Source: Cryptomeria japonica (Eukaryota > Streptophyta > Pinopsida > Cupressales > Cupressaceae). From it: a stretch of DNA of 64,000 nt. The notes under the pieces were generated by a model. It was given only the letters and a program-made list of their open reading frames with translations. It was not told the origin of the DNA and ran no database searches. The position numbers and the translations under genes were made by a program. Numbering within the stretch: position 1 is the stretch's first letter; the number at the start of each line of letters is the position of its first letter. Positions 46,214 through 57,290 of this stretch are shown here, in pieces. Where the stretch lies: contig NC_081406.1 in NCBI RefSeq assembly GCF_030272615.1, positions 263,964,624 through 264,028,623 of the forward strand, written 5' to 3'.

Positions 46214-47520
46214 ATGGCAAGAAATGAGTGTGCCTCCTCAAAATTCCCCATGTTTGATAGCTCCAACTATGCCTTTTGGAGTAGAAGAATGGAGACCTAT
46301 ATTTCCTCCCTAGGTTTTGATGTGTGGATGTCTATCAAGAATGGGTATGTTGTCCCTAGTGTTCCTCCCACTAATTTGGATGCCAAGGAGTATGAGAACA
46401 ATGCAAAGGTTAAACATGCTATCTTGAGCAAGCTATTTGATAATGAGTTTGTCAAGGTCATGCACTGTGCATCTGCAAAGGAGACGGGATAAAATGCAGA
46501 GGTTATTTGAAGGAGATGCAAAAGTCAAAGAGGCCAATCTTCAAACACTAAGGGGCCAACTTGAAGGCATCAGGATGAAGGATGAAGAAAAGATTGCAGA
46601 CAACCTTCATAGATTTGATGAAACTGTGAACACCATCAAAGGACTTGCACAAGAAATTACAGATGAGATTCTTGTCAAGAAGGTACTTAGATCTCTCACA
46701 CCTAAGCATGCTACTAAGGAATCTGCCATAGAATAATCGAAGGATCTGAAGATATTCACAATGGATGAGCTATTTGGCTCATTCACAACCTATGAAATGA
46801 GAACAACTAGTGATACATCCTCAAGGAAAGAGGCAACACTCAATTCCACTAAGAAGGGAAAAGAAGTGGCTGCTCATAAAGGATCTAGTGAAGACTCTAA
46901 TGCAGAGGTAACAAACTTTGTCAAAAATATCAAAAGTGGATCCGACAAGTATAAAGGAAAGCTACCACTGAAATGTTTCAACTGTGGTAAAGTTGGACAC
47001 TTTGCTGCAAAATGTCATTATAATTAAACCGGTGGAGTTGAGTCAAGAGGCTTTAGCAGGGCTGCTGGTAAAGAAAAAGAAAGAAATGTCCACCAGCAAG
47101 GAAGAAGAGGCTACCGGAAGCAGAATAGCCTATATAATATTGAGGATAATGCCACAAATGAAGAAAGTGCATCACAAGATTATTACCACGAGAAGGAAAG
47201 AGAAGTTAATTTCTTTATGGAACTTGATGAACCAGTTGGTGAAGATGAGGAAGAAGAAGACATTGAGGTTGAAGTGGATCTAGAAGGTGAGTTTATAAGT
47301 GCTCTCCAGGAGTTGAGTAAAACAAGAAGAGAACTCAAGAAGTTCAAGATTTTTTTTGTAGATGAACAAGTTCACTTGAAGCAATCCCTGGATGAGTTCA
47401 ATCAAGTTATATCTGACTTGAAACTTCAGCTGGAAGAAACCAAGGGGATATGTGAAGTTACATCCTCTTATCTACTGAAGAAGGAAAAGGAACATCAAGA
47501 TATGGAAGCATGAATAGCGA
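46214..47520 (+). pseudogene. G: gag (N-terminal domain, UBN2, knuckle 1, coiled coil)
   Basis: It starts at 46214 (MARNECASSKFPMFDSSNY) with the DUF4219-type motif and SSLGFDVWMS. A frameshift near 46482, where a Trp codon is broken, leads to the UBN2 part (MQRLFEGDAKVKEANLQTLR). A stop at 46734-46736 precedes MDELFGSF. The knuckle CFNCGKVGHFAAKC (46974-47015) is intact. A further shift leads to an acidic and coiled-coil part (47217-47513; QELSKTRRELKKFK). Gag would form the particle and package RNA. Confidence 0.82.
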
Positions 47521-47989
47521 ATCTCATAAAAGAGATTGAAGAAAGCAAGGAAAAAATAAAAGTGAGATGAAAATATGAAGGCACACTGAAGCCTTAGACA
47601 AGATGTTAAGAAAACATAAGACATCCAAAGATACCGGTGGCTTGGGATTTGAAGAAGGTCAAAGCTCAATTAGTAAAGACACATTTGGTAATGAGATATA
47701 GTTCACTTCTTCAAATAAAGGTGAAGAGAAGAATACATTCACGATAAGAAAGGATACCGGTAAGAAGACATATGCAGATGCTGTTAGAAATCGCCACACA
47801 AACCAGTATACATAATCAATGAACCAGAGGCCACACTCATTGTAGTGATATGCAGATCCAAGGAGAAATGCAAGAGTTGACCATGAAGGATTCACTAGAG
47901 TTAGTAGCATGAAGGAAAGACCCCCAATGAGACAATCATTTACAGGACCATGGTAGCCTAACCGACATGTTTCAAAATTTCATAGTTAT

Positions 47990-48253
47990 TGTTACCAATG
48001 TAACAAATTTGGGCATAGAATAGCTGAATGTAGATTAACCAATAATCCCTCTATGAGTTATGAAAGTAGAAATCCTTTTAATGTACTCAGGGATATGAAT
48101 GTTGTCCGTTATCAGTGCAATAGATATGGTCATAGGAATTTTGAATGTAGGAAGAATAAACCGGTGCCCTACAATAATTTCAAAGATTCATCTTTAAATG
48201 AAAATGTTAAATTGTATAACTATCAAGAATTTGGGCATATAGAAAAGTTTTGT
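47990..48253 (+). pseudogene. G: three further zinc-knuckle boxes
   Basis: Three CCHC-like boxes follow the coiled coil. These are CYQCNKFGHRIAEC (47990-48031, intact but in a frame with a stop after it), RYQCNRYGHRNFEC (48107-48148, first Cys replaced by Arg) and LYNYQEFGHIEKFC (48212-48253, first two Cys lost). With the first knuckle at 46974, G carries four, as does element C. Confidence 0.7.
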
Positions 48254-48580
48254 AAAAATATGAAGATCAAGCAGAAGAAGACAGATCCTAATCAAGAACT
48301 GGTAGTTGAACCAAAGCACAAAATAGCAGTTGACAAGAAGAAGGAAACCAAACCGGTACGGGTTGAGAAAGAAAAAGACAAGGCAAAATCAAGTTTGATA
48401 GTGCAAACTGCCTTACATGCTGAAAGGAAAAATCTATGTGTTGTAGATAGTGGTTGCTCAAACCACATGACCGGTGATAAAAATAAATTTATCAAACTTG
48501 AAGACTGGAATGGTGGTTCAGTAAGCTTTGGAGACAACTCATCCATCAAAATAAAGGGAAAAAGGTACTCTAAATATTGA
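48254..48580 (+). pseudogene. G: copia protease
   Basis: The 48053-48580 frame ends with a Lys-rich linker and the protease site LCVVDSGCSNHMTGDKNKF; the catalytic Asp codon is at 48446-48448 and the Asp-Ser-Gly triplet is intact. The frame ends at 48580 by a shift, where SVSFGDNSSIKIKGK should continue into the pre-integrase part. Confidence 0.8.
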
Positions 48581-48587
48581 TGGAAAA

Positions 48588-49712
48588 TTGAAGGCACATG
48601 ATGTATATTATGTGGAAGGCCTAAAGTACAATTTGCTGAGTGTGAGTCAAATGTGTGACAAAGTTTATAAATTCACCTTTGACTCTACCGACTTCCAGAT
48701 AAAGAAAGAGAGTACCGGTCAGGTTATGGTAGAAGGAAAGAGAACAAATGGGAATGTTTATCATCTAAAGGAATGTTATGAGTCTCAATGCATGATGGGA
48801 CAGGCTGATGAAAGCTGGTTGTGGCACCAAAGATTAGGCCACATAAACTTTGATAACTTAGTTGCAGTAAGTATAAAGTGGTGTGTAAGAAATATTCTAC
48901 CCATCATCAAACCAATAAGCACATTTTGTGATGAATATGTGAAAGGGAAGAAGACTAAGGTGAGCTTCAAGACAAAAGAGCACAACACCTTAACACCACT
49001 TAAAATTGTACATACATATCTGGGTGGTCCAACTAGGACAAGAGTTCTTGTCGGTGAAATATAATTTACAATTTTTATTGATGATTATTCAAGAATGACA
49101 TGGGTCACTTTCCTACAAGACAAATCACAAGAATTTGACAGATTCAAGATCTTTAGGAAGATGGTGGAAAAGGAAAGTGGGTGAATGCTAAAATGTCTAA
49201 GATCATACAGGGGTAGAGAGTTCACATCAAATGAGTTTGAAGATTATTTTTAAAGACATGGAATTAGAAGGCAGTAGTCAGCCCCTAGGACACCACAACA
49301 AAATGGTGTGGTAGAAAGGAAGAACAAGGCAATCAAGGAGATGGCTAGAACCATGTTAAATGAGGCCAGTCTGCCAGACACATATTGGAAGGAAGCTGTT
49401 CATACTAATACATATACCTTGAACTGGATTCAATTAAGAACAAATAGCAAAATGACACCTTATGAGTTGTGGTATGACCGAAAGCCATTAGTCAAATACT
49501 TCAAAGTATTTGGAAGCAAGTACTTTATTAAGAGAGACATGGATGGTCTAGGTAGTTTTGATCCCAAGAGTGATGAAGGAATTTTCCTTGCTTACTCATC
49601 CAAAAACAAGGCCTATAAATGGTACAACAAAAGACTAAGAAGAGCCACTGAGAGTGTGCATGTAAAAGTTGATGAGGATATGCACAAAGGAAGTCAATCA
49701 CAGGTAAACTAG
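48588..49712 (+). pseudogene. G: pre-integrase and integrase
   Basis: The pre-integrase reads YNLLSVSQMCDKVYKFTF to SWLWHQRLGHINFDNL (48588-48864). The integrase core follows, broken by stops, with FIDDYSRMTWVTFLQD (about 49075) and SAPRTPQQNGVVERKNKAIK (about 49280). The C-terminal part is at 49308-49712 (MTPYELWYDRKPLVKYFKVF). The zinc-binding Cys pair is altered (CDEYVKG). One Asp (IDDYS) and the catalytic Glu (VVERKN) are visible; the middle Asp region (SYRGREF) has lost its Asp-Asn. Confidence 0.82.
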
Positions 49713-49929
49713 TATGATGATTCTAGTGATGAAGGTGAGGAAGCTCAATTAGACAATGAACTAGAAGAAGCATCCAAAAAGGCTCCTCACTGATATGTGT
49801 AGGTGAACCACCTGGAAGAGCAGATTCTAGGAAATAAGAGTGATGGTGTGCAGACTGGAAGAAGACTTGCCCAGAATGATGAACAAGTCAACTTCTGCCT
49901 CATGACTGAAGTAGAACCTAAAACATTCA

Positions 49930-50929
49930 ACGAGGCTAGCAAAAGATAGGAATGGATGGATGGATGCCATGGAAGAAGAACTAAAGATGAACATCATTGG
50001 TACTAAATGGGTCTACCGGAATAAGATGAATGAAGAAGGTAAAATTGTTAGGCATAAAGCTATACTTGTGTGCAAAGGATACTCTCAAGTAGAGGGCATT
50101 GACTTTGAAGAAACATTTGCACCAGTAGCTAGATTAGAAGCAATTAGAATGTTCTTATCCTTTTCTACCTACAAGGGTTATAAAGTATATCAGATGGATG
50201 TAAAATTTGCCTTCCTAAATGGAAATTTGGAAGAAGAAGTGTACATGGAGCAACCGAGAGGGTTTCTGCTACATGATGATGAAACCTTTGTGTGTCCGTT
50301 GAAGAAGGCCTTGTATGGTTTAAAGCAAGCTCCTAGAGCATGGTATTCAAGATTAGATTAGTACCTGAAAGAGCAAGGATTCAAAAAGAAGAGTGTTGAC
50401 AACAATTTATACATAAAGAAATATGGAAACCACATGATCATTGGGGTTTTTTATGTAGATGACATTATTTTTTGAGGCAATAAGGACACCCTTTGCAAAG
50501 AATTTGTTGATTAGATGCAGTCTAAATTTGAGATGTCAATGATTGGTAAATTAACATACTTCCTTGGTTTGTAGATATTATAGCAAGATAAGGGAATCTA
50601 TATCTCACAAACCAAGTATGCAAAGGATATGTTGAAGAAATATAAAATGGAGAAATGCAAACTGGTAAGTACCCCCATAGTGACTAGAAGAAAATTAAGC
50701 AAGAATGATGAATCACCAGTGGTGGATTAGACATTGTATAGATCCATGATAGGCAGCCTATTGTATCTAGCTGCTTCTAGACTGGATATAGTATAGGCAA
50801 TGTGCATGGTGTTTAGGTACCTACAAGGAATACTCAATTATGGATTGTGGTACCCTAAACAAGGGGAATTCATCTTGGAAGTATACACAAATGCTAATTG
50901 GGTAGGCTGCATTGATGACCGAAAGAGAT
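49930..50929 (+). pseudogene. G: reverse transcriptase and start of RNase H
   Basis: The 49960-50361 frame holds the first half of copia [42 protein letters not shown] and [19 protein letters not shown]. After a stop the same frame continues with the active site YVDD (50452-50463), FEMSMIGKLTYFLG, LYRSMIGSLLYLAASR, and the RNase H start ANWVGCIDDRK (about 50890-50925). Seven or more stops lie between 50360 and 50800. The protein is cut at about 50929, where LTR sequence takes over. Confidence 0.86.
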
Positions 50930-51155
50930 TTGTGAGGCTAGATTGGAGCAGTAGTCTCCAACATCATTTCTCAATGAGGTTTTTCCCATATTGGGTTTTC
51001 CTTGTCCATCTGGTGCTATGAGTTCCATTTGTGTGTTTGTCTCTTTTCACATCCTAATTTGTCTTACCGGTTTGATTGTTTTGTGCTTAGGATAATAACC
51101 GGTATTCTAAGGTTGCTTTAAAAAGGAAAATAATTTAGGAACCACTTGTTCACCC
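50929..51155 (+). repeat. Truncated 3' LTR tail of G
   Basis: TTGTGAGGCTAGATTGGAGC and what follows match 45910 to about 46125 of the 5' LTR. The first 1.36 kb of the LTR are missing. It ends near ACCACTTGTTCACCCTCC, where the match to the 5' LTR fades. Confidence 0.8.
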
Positions 51156-51596
51156 TCCATAGTCCTTCCCAAGATTACACATGTGTGAGCACACCTTGCT
51201 CTCTTCCCCATGATAAGTGTTCTTCCCCAAATCTTTCACCTCATGACACTTATCACAAGGCTATGAACCCAAGCCACCTCATCTACTCACACTCAATTTC
51301 AGCCCTCCATCAACTGTCAATCTCAACCGTCCATTTCAAATCCAAAATTCTATAAATTAGAGCCTTCTACCTCACATCCATATCATAATTTTATCCTAAC
51401 CTTATTGTATCAAATTCACTACTTGTTGTGCAAAAAAGGAGATCAATCCAAATTCCTAACCATTAAAGATAAAATAAAATGGAGAAGGGTGCCTCCATTT
51501 CTAGCTCTATCTATGGAGTAATAAATGTATAAGTCTAGTTAGTCATTTAATTTGAATGCTTAATTATTATTTAGGCTTCTCATTTTCTTGCTTTCA

Positions 51597-52919
51597 TTTT
51601 GGCATGCCTACTGGGACCCATGTCCCTTGCAACTAACCTTTAAAATTTGAGTTTTATGAATATATAGGTTGCAGGTTGCATCCTGCAATTCAACGTCTCC
51701 AATCATACTTTAGTGTTTGCGCTCGCCAAACAACGTCTCTATCTTGCTAACCTGTTGCAATTATTTTGCAGGATAAATAGAATGGGTTTTTTTTTTTTTT
51801 AAGATCTAACATAAATTTAAGTGTTTTCTTGTCAATCGTCTAAGAACTAACCCTCTATGACTTGCAGAAAACATTTAATGCTCATCAAGTTTTGTGATTG
51901 CAGGTTTTAGAGCTAACTGTGTTTTGTAGATCTACGATTCAACGACGTCTTTGCCTCTATTTCACTTGCACCTTTCGGGGTCTCCACCTTTTGATGTCTC
52001 CACAAGTATAAATTTCTCTGTTGGTAAAATAAATAAATTAGGTTCTAGTTTCTATGCATAATAGTCTTTTGTTCTTTGTAGAACCATGTCTTCTCTGATC
52101 AACATCTATGCCTACACTTTGATGTCTTTGCCTATGCTAGGTCCTTTTTCATTTTTTTTTTGCTACTAATACTAACTACTTGGTTTAGTTTATGCCAATC
52201 ATTGAAGACTATTTTTTATCAAATACCGATATGTGGTTTTGTAGGTTTCTTTTATTTGCATTGCATTTAGTGGTACCTAGACTAAATATGGGGTAAATAA
52301 TCATCATTATTTACATAGTTGCACATAGATTAATCTAGGAAGGAAAATAAGTTTTTTATTTTCTCTTTCTTTTCATCATAGTTTGCATATCATTTTGCAT
52401 GGGTTAACATAGTTGCACATAGATTAATTAGGGGAATCAATCTATTTTGTTTGTCATCCACCTTCACCATCCATGTAAACAATCAATTCCTCCACACCCC
52501 CTTTGGAATTATTAAAATAAATATTGATCCACCTCATCATCACCAACCTTAATCCTAATCCAAGGTCAAACTAAGAAAGGTTTATCCATAATCCTTTAAT
52601 GTTTTGTGATCCTGAAATAGAGTATTGCTTAAGAACTTAGCCTATCTTAAGTGTTACCCTTAATTAACCCTAATCATTGGGTTGTAATCCCCATCTAATT
52701 TTCCTATGAACTTTGCCTATCCTAAGTAAGAAAGGATACCAATCCTAAATCAGAACTTTCACTAAGGATCTAGGTTTGCCTAGTGTCTTGACCTTAATCC
52801 AATCCAATCCTTAGAAATCAAATAAAATAGTAAGTCCAAAGCATTGTCCAAATTATCCTCATTCATCCATGACCCAACCCATTGACGGTGACACACTACC
52901 TTAAAATATTTCCCCTTGT
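51597..52919 (+). other. P: PBS and leader
   Basis: It begins with the PBS-like TTTTGGCATGCCTACTGGGA. The leader is non-coding, C/T-rich in places, with a T-run near 51788 and the phrase CAACGTCTC recurring. It leads to the gag start at 52920. No other element was recognised in it. Confidence 0.5.
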
Positions 52920-53056
52920 ATGGTCTACACACACGCTCAAAAGAAAAATATATTGGATTCTCATACTAGCGAGCTCCCCGATCCCAACCTACATTATAAG
53001 ACACATGAATCATACCAAGAGGAAGAGGTTCTAGTTGATCAACCAAATGTGTTCCC
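52920..53056 (+). pseudogene. P: gag N-terminal fragment
   Basis: The start codon at 52920 gives MVYTHAQKKNILDSHTSELP and goes on to EEEVLVDQPNVFPN, the style of the N-terminus of Tat-lineage gypsy Gags (MVxTRAQ). It is too short to stand alone: at about 53056 it enters LTR sequence F. The continuation is at 54617. Confidence 0.55.
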
Positions 53057-53797
53057 TAATAGTTGCAGTAGGTTAAATTCATTAACCAGGTAGGTCCTAA
53101 CATGCCTTAAATATTTAAGTCACCTAAGAGGGAAGCTCTTAAAAAGAGTGTTAAATCCTCTCATGAGGTTGATCCTAATAGATCATCAAGCTCCTAACCG
53201 GGCTGCTAGGAAAATCCCTTAACCGGGTGACTCCTAATAGGGTTTGCTCCTAACAGGGCATATTGTAAGGTCCTAACATGGCGTACTTCAAAAGCGTACA
53301 AATATTTGTGGGTGCCAACTCCCACTATGGTTTTTCCCTATTTGGGTTTCCACGTCAAAAACTTATGGTGTTCATGTGTGGAATATTTTTTATGTGATGT
53401 TCTTGTTTATGTTTCATTTCATGCATTATTTCTGAGACACCGGTTATGATGTTTTATCAGAAGCTTATCAGAGGTTACCAGTACTGATAAGAGTTGTTAG
53501 AGAAATTATTTGATCTGATTGATAAGGATAATGAGTTGGTAAATGATTAAATCTATATGATTGCTTTGGTGGTGAAAGTATTGGTAAATGTGGTAAATGA
53601 TTTGATTAATGTGTTAAACAAATATGATAAAGAGGTTGTTATATTTGATTAAAGAAGTTGAGATATTTGTTAAATGGTTTCAAATATGATATAAGTTTGA
53701 TTTTGGGTTTAAATTTTCAATTGGTCTTAATACCGATTCACCCCCCCTCTCAGTATTAACCAGATCCTCATAGGATTAACAATCCGATATATCATTT
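53057..53797 (+). mobile_element. LTR fragment F
   Basis: This is the 3' part of a copia-type LTR. It shows the AACCGGGTGACTCCTAATAG repeat family also seen in E (near 53080-53290), the CTATGGTTTTTCCC...GGGTTTCCACG module (53325-53354), and GATTCACCCCCCCTCTCAG near 53738. The 5' part of the LTR is missing or unrecognised. Confidence 0.5.
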
Positions 53798-53852
53798 TTT
53801 GGGTTGAACAATGCAATATGGTCGACTTGTGTAATTGATCATTTTGCGGAAT

Positions 53853-54616
53853 TGTTGGAGCCAATTTGGTGATTTTTTTTATGTTTGAGAATGATTATCC
53901 AACTTATAGGAAGTGTGTGGACAATTATTTTTGGTCCGCATATGCATTGGAGATCACATTCAGTCGATTGTTCATACAATTTTGGTGAAAATGTTATATG
54001 TTCTTGAGCCAACATGTAGCTGATGTGATTTTGTGTTGCAGATATATAAGGCCGATATATTTGATCATTTAGAATATGAAAAAAGGTTGTGTGATCGATG
54101 GTGTATAGTTTCACGTGCACAATTCAAATATTTATGCTCCAGATTAATGCAAAACAACGAATTAGAGTAAGATAAGGCAGAGTATGAAATGTTTCTAAAT
54201 GTTCTTAACTCGAACTATAATTTTGCATTTGTAGATGCTATTGTTTAGTTCATATGCTTCAGTAATTTGTTGTAATTTATTTGTAAGACACTGAGTCTTC
54301 CTTGGGTTGTAGCCCTTTTTTTTTTTGAGTAGTGAGCTCTAGGCAGTGTGCATGAATGCATGTGCATTCCTAATTATAATATTTCTATACTTATGAAGAG
54401 TATATTTATATTATGGGTTCATCCCCACCATGGCTTTTCCCTTAACCGGGTTTCCACATATAAAATCTTGGCATTATGGTGTTGTGGATGTTTGGTTTTT
54501 GTTCTTGCATATTTCTTATATTCATATGCATTAAGTGCTTGAAGGATTAGATTAACAAGGTTAAAAATTATGGAACACTGATTCACCCCGGCTCTCAGTT
54601 TTACTTGATTCCAACA
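53853..54616 (+). mobile_element. LTR L
   Basis: This 764-bp sequence has perfect ends TGTTGGA/TCCAACA. It carries the CCATGGCTTTTCCC...GGGTTTCCAC module (54429-54455) and GATTCACCCCGGCTCTCAG (54580-54598), so it is a copia-type LTR in plus orientation. No PBS follows; gag of P resumes at once. Probably a solo LTR; no target duplication is evident. Confidence 0.55.
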
Positions 54617-55471
54617 AAAACATGAAAGATGGACATCAAAAGGAAGCCTATAAATTTGAAGAAATATGTCCATATCCCTTTGATAAATCAATCTCTATGG
54701 CTCCTTATCCTCCCAAATTTTTATACCAAAATTTGACAAATATAAAGGAAAGGGAGACCTTAGATAACATGTCAAGGAATTATTCATAGCTTGTTAAGAG
54801 GTTTCCTATAGTGATGTCTATTTAAGGAGACTTTTCCCTAAGAGCCTAGGAGGCCTCGTCCTCGCATGGTTCTCTAATTTTCCACATGGGTCCATCACTT
54901 CATTCCTCAATTTGGGTGAAAAGTGTGTGGCTCACTATAGGTATAGCATTAAAAGTGACGCATCTTTGATGGACCTATGCAATACTAAACAAAGTAATGG
55001 AGAAACTTTTGGCAACTTGTTGCAAAGATGGCATCACCTTGTAAAGAGCTTCCCTTGGGATATTCATGAAGCACATGAAGTAGAACTATTTATTCGCAAC
55101 CTTGTAACTAAAATTTTATTCTGCTTATATGTGCAATGCCTTGAATATTATTAAGAAGTTACCAAGAAAGGCTTAGCCTTGGAGCGAGCATTGATTGAGC
55201 AAGTTATCATTAAACATTATCAAAAGGAAGCTTAAGGGTCCTCGTCCAACAACAAGCCTAAGTTTTGGGATAAAAATAAAAATATGGTGAATGATGGTGT
55301 AATAGATGAAAAACATGTTCAAGAAATTTATGTGCCTTTCAATCCACCTCCAAAATATAACCCACTTCGCAATCCTTCATCTCACCAAAATCAAACTAAA
55401 TCCAACACCACCATTTCCATCAACCGCAAACCCCCACAGTCAAACAATCAAACAAATAATGAGTACACACC
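54617..55471 (+). pseudogene. P: gag main part, truncated by M
   Basis: The reading resumes with KEAYKFEEICPYPFDKSISM then APYPPKF, followed by the Retrotrans_gag core: YKGKGD near 54740, then CVAHYRYSIKSDASLMDLCN and FGNLLQRWHHLVKSFPWDIH in the frame 54912-55154. The tail (55284-55484) is Pro/Asn-rich. Several stops and shifts are present. It is cut at EYTP by the LTR of M (55472); the rest should lie beyond the right edge of the window. Confidence 0.75.
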
Positions 55472-57120
55472 TGTAGCGTCGTAAATTGTACGCACTCGCT
55501 AGGGTGGTACAATTTCACACCTAGTTTAGCACCTGCCTTAGCGCATTTTGCATTCTGCATTGCATTTCTCCTTAATTAATCAAATTAATTAGGTCTAAAG
55601 TCTTATTTCATCATTCTCTACATCATAAAGTAGGGCCCTTTCACTAAAGCGCGCCCTTCACATTTTATTCCTCCAATACATCACTTAATCAAAAACCCTA
55701 ATTAAGTCCTATTTCGAACTTGGGGGCTTGTTTTCGGGGTCTAAACATCTCGAAATCACCTGTAACTTCGGGATTCTCTCTAAAATCATCATATCCGACG
55801 GCCCTGAAAATTTGGTGAAAAGTTGTCGGGACCATGGCGCCCATGCAACATGGTCCCGGACATTTTTCCCAAAATTTTGGGAGCACGATCCAATCATAAA
55901 ATAAAGCTTAACCCCAAGAAATTGGCAGGATATTCAATCTCTAGGTCGGCCAAAATACGAATTTACGACCTAGGGTTTCATACATAAAAGCTCTCTTTCC
56001 TCATTGGAAGGGATCGGATTTTTGTTTCCAGGAACTGGATATGCAACGAAAGAGCAGATCTTTGAAGACTTCAACAACACTCAACATCATTCTATCAAGC
56101 ATCTATTAAATTCATTCATTCATCCAATTAGGGCTTGGAAGACATTGAAGAACAATAGGAGATTACCGACTGAAGATTGGCTTGTACTCCTCCCTTGAGG
56201 GTTGGGTATGATTTCATATTGTTTTCATGTCCTTACATAAGCTTTGATATATCATTTATTCATGCTTTAGATCACATTGCATCTTGATTTAGAGCATTTG
56301 CATTATCATTTACAAGCAATTAGGGTTTACTTTCTAGGTTGCTCTAGTTTGCTTTCTTGCATTTTGGACCTTGCACACACACTAGGTCTGCACACACAAT
56401 ACATTTTACAAAACAACTTGGCTATTCGTGGAGGTGGAAATCACCAAAGTGGGGGTTTGACTAAGGCAAAACCCTATATAGCCGCCCTTCCCCCTTTTCA
56501 GACATTATTGCAGGTTTCGGGATTCGAACAACGCCGCAGGACACAGATCCAGACAGAGGAGACTGAGGCAGAACTCTGTGTGCAATTGCAGCTCAGAAGA
56601 CTGGGACAGGAGCGCTAGGCACCCTGGTCCTGCCAGGACAGGGGTGCTGGGCGCCCTGGTCCCTGGGACAGAGGCGCTGGGCACCCTGGTCCTCCGGATA
56701 GACAGCTTTCCGACAGTTTCCAGACAGTGTTTCAGGGTGCAAAACAATGGTTTCCGGTGCAGTTTTCAGGACAGTGGTGCCCGCACCCCCATCCCGAACA
56801 TTTTCAGTCTGATTTCGACTCCAGGTACACATCTGCATTCTTATTTTATCCTTACATTTACAGCTGTTCATTGTTTAATCTCAATTCTGCAAACTTGTTA
56901 CTAGTTCATACTTACATTTCGAGGTTAGGGTTTGAACTTGTATCATTTTAGCTTTCAATTTCAACAAGGGAATAGAAATCCTAATAGATATCCCGTGGCT
57001 CTCTCCTTCACCAAAAGAAGTAGCCAACCGTGCGATATCTCTAGGCTCTTTCGTATTCCGCAATGTGTGTCAAAAGTTAGGATTAGGGTACATTGTCCTA
57101 GTCTCGCTTTTTCCCCTACA
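55472..57120 (+). repeat. 5' LTR of M
   Basis: This 1649-bp LTR has ends TGTAGCGTCG and TTCCCCTACA (TGTA/TACA). It is less AT-rich than its surroundings, with a GC-rich, partly repetitive block at 56600-56700 (repeats of GCGCTGGGCACCCTGGTCC type). A TATA-like ACATAAAAGCTC is at 55982-55993. Confidence 0.75.
56598..56700 (+). repeat. GC-rich short repeats in LTR of M
   Basis: Three units of about 36 bp, each with GGACAG(G)(A/G)GCGCT(A/G)GG and a CACCCTGGTCC-like end, lie in tandem. They stand out from the AT-rich window. Confidence 0.6.
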
Positions 57121-57123
57121 CAT

Positions 57124-57142
57124 TTTGGTGAACCCGACATGA
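57124..57142 (+). promoter_or_regulatory. Primer binding site of M
   Basis: TTTTGGTGAACCCGACATG starts a few bases after the LTR end. Its position and TGG start fit a PBS, but I cannot name the tRNA with certainty. Confidence 0.55.
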
Positions 57143-57290
57143 ATCTATCATTGCTTCCTCTTGCATTGCATTTGTTAGATCTAGATCTAGATTTAGTGTG
57201 TTTTTCATTAAAAGAGAAAAAGAAAAAAAAAAAGGAGAGAACTTGTGTTTCTTTGCATTGTGTGTTTAAATTTTATGCAATCTTTTCAAA

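Larger units (their letters stand above)
44547..51155 (+). mobile_element. Ty1/copia element G (3' truncated)
   Basis: The 5' LTR is 44547-46149, the PBS TTGGTATCAGAGG at 46151-46163, then gag, protease, pre-integrase, integrase, RT and part of RNase H on the plus strand. At about 50929 the RNase H reading runs directly into the last 220 bp of the LTR. The 3' end of the interior, the purine tract and most of the 3' LTR are therefore gone. It is the most complete copia pol in the window but has many stops. Confidence 0.85.
43958..51596 (+). repeat. 5' LTR of gypsy element P (split by G)
   Basis: The start is TGTGTAGACACC near 43958 and the end is near CTTTCA at 51596, directly followed by a PBS-like TTTTGGCATGCCTACTGGGA, a type common in plant Tat-lineage gypsy elements. 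The LTR is cut by element G at 44547 to about 51155, so its own length is about 1.0 kb. TATA-like TCTATAAATTAG is at 51348-51359. The start contains two copies of an ATTAATT-rich block (43977-44120). Confidence 0.6.

Noticed and set aside
56505-56904. Overlapping ORFs on both strands in the GC-rich part of LTR M
   Set aside because: They arise from GC-rich repeats that lack stops in several frames; no start context or domain supports a gene.
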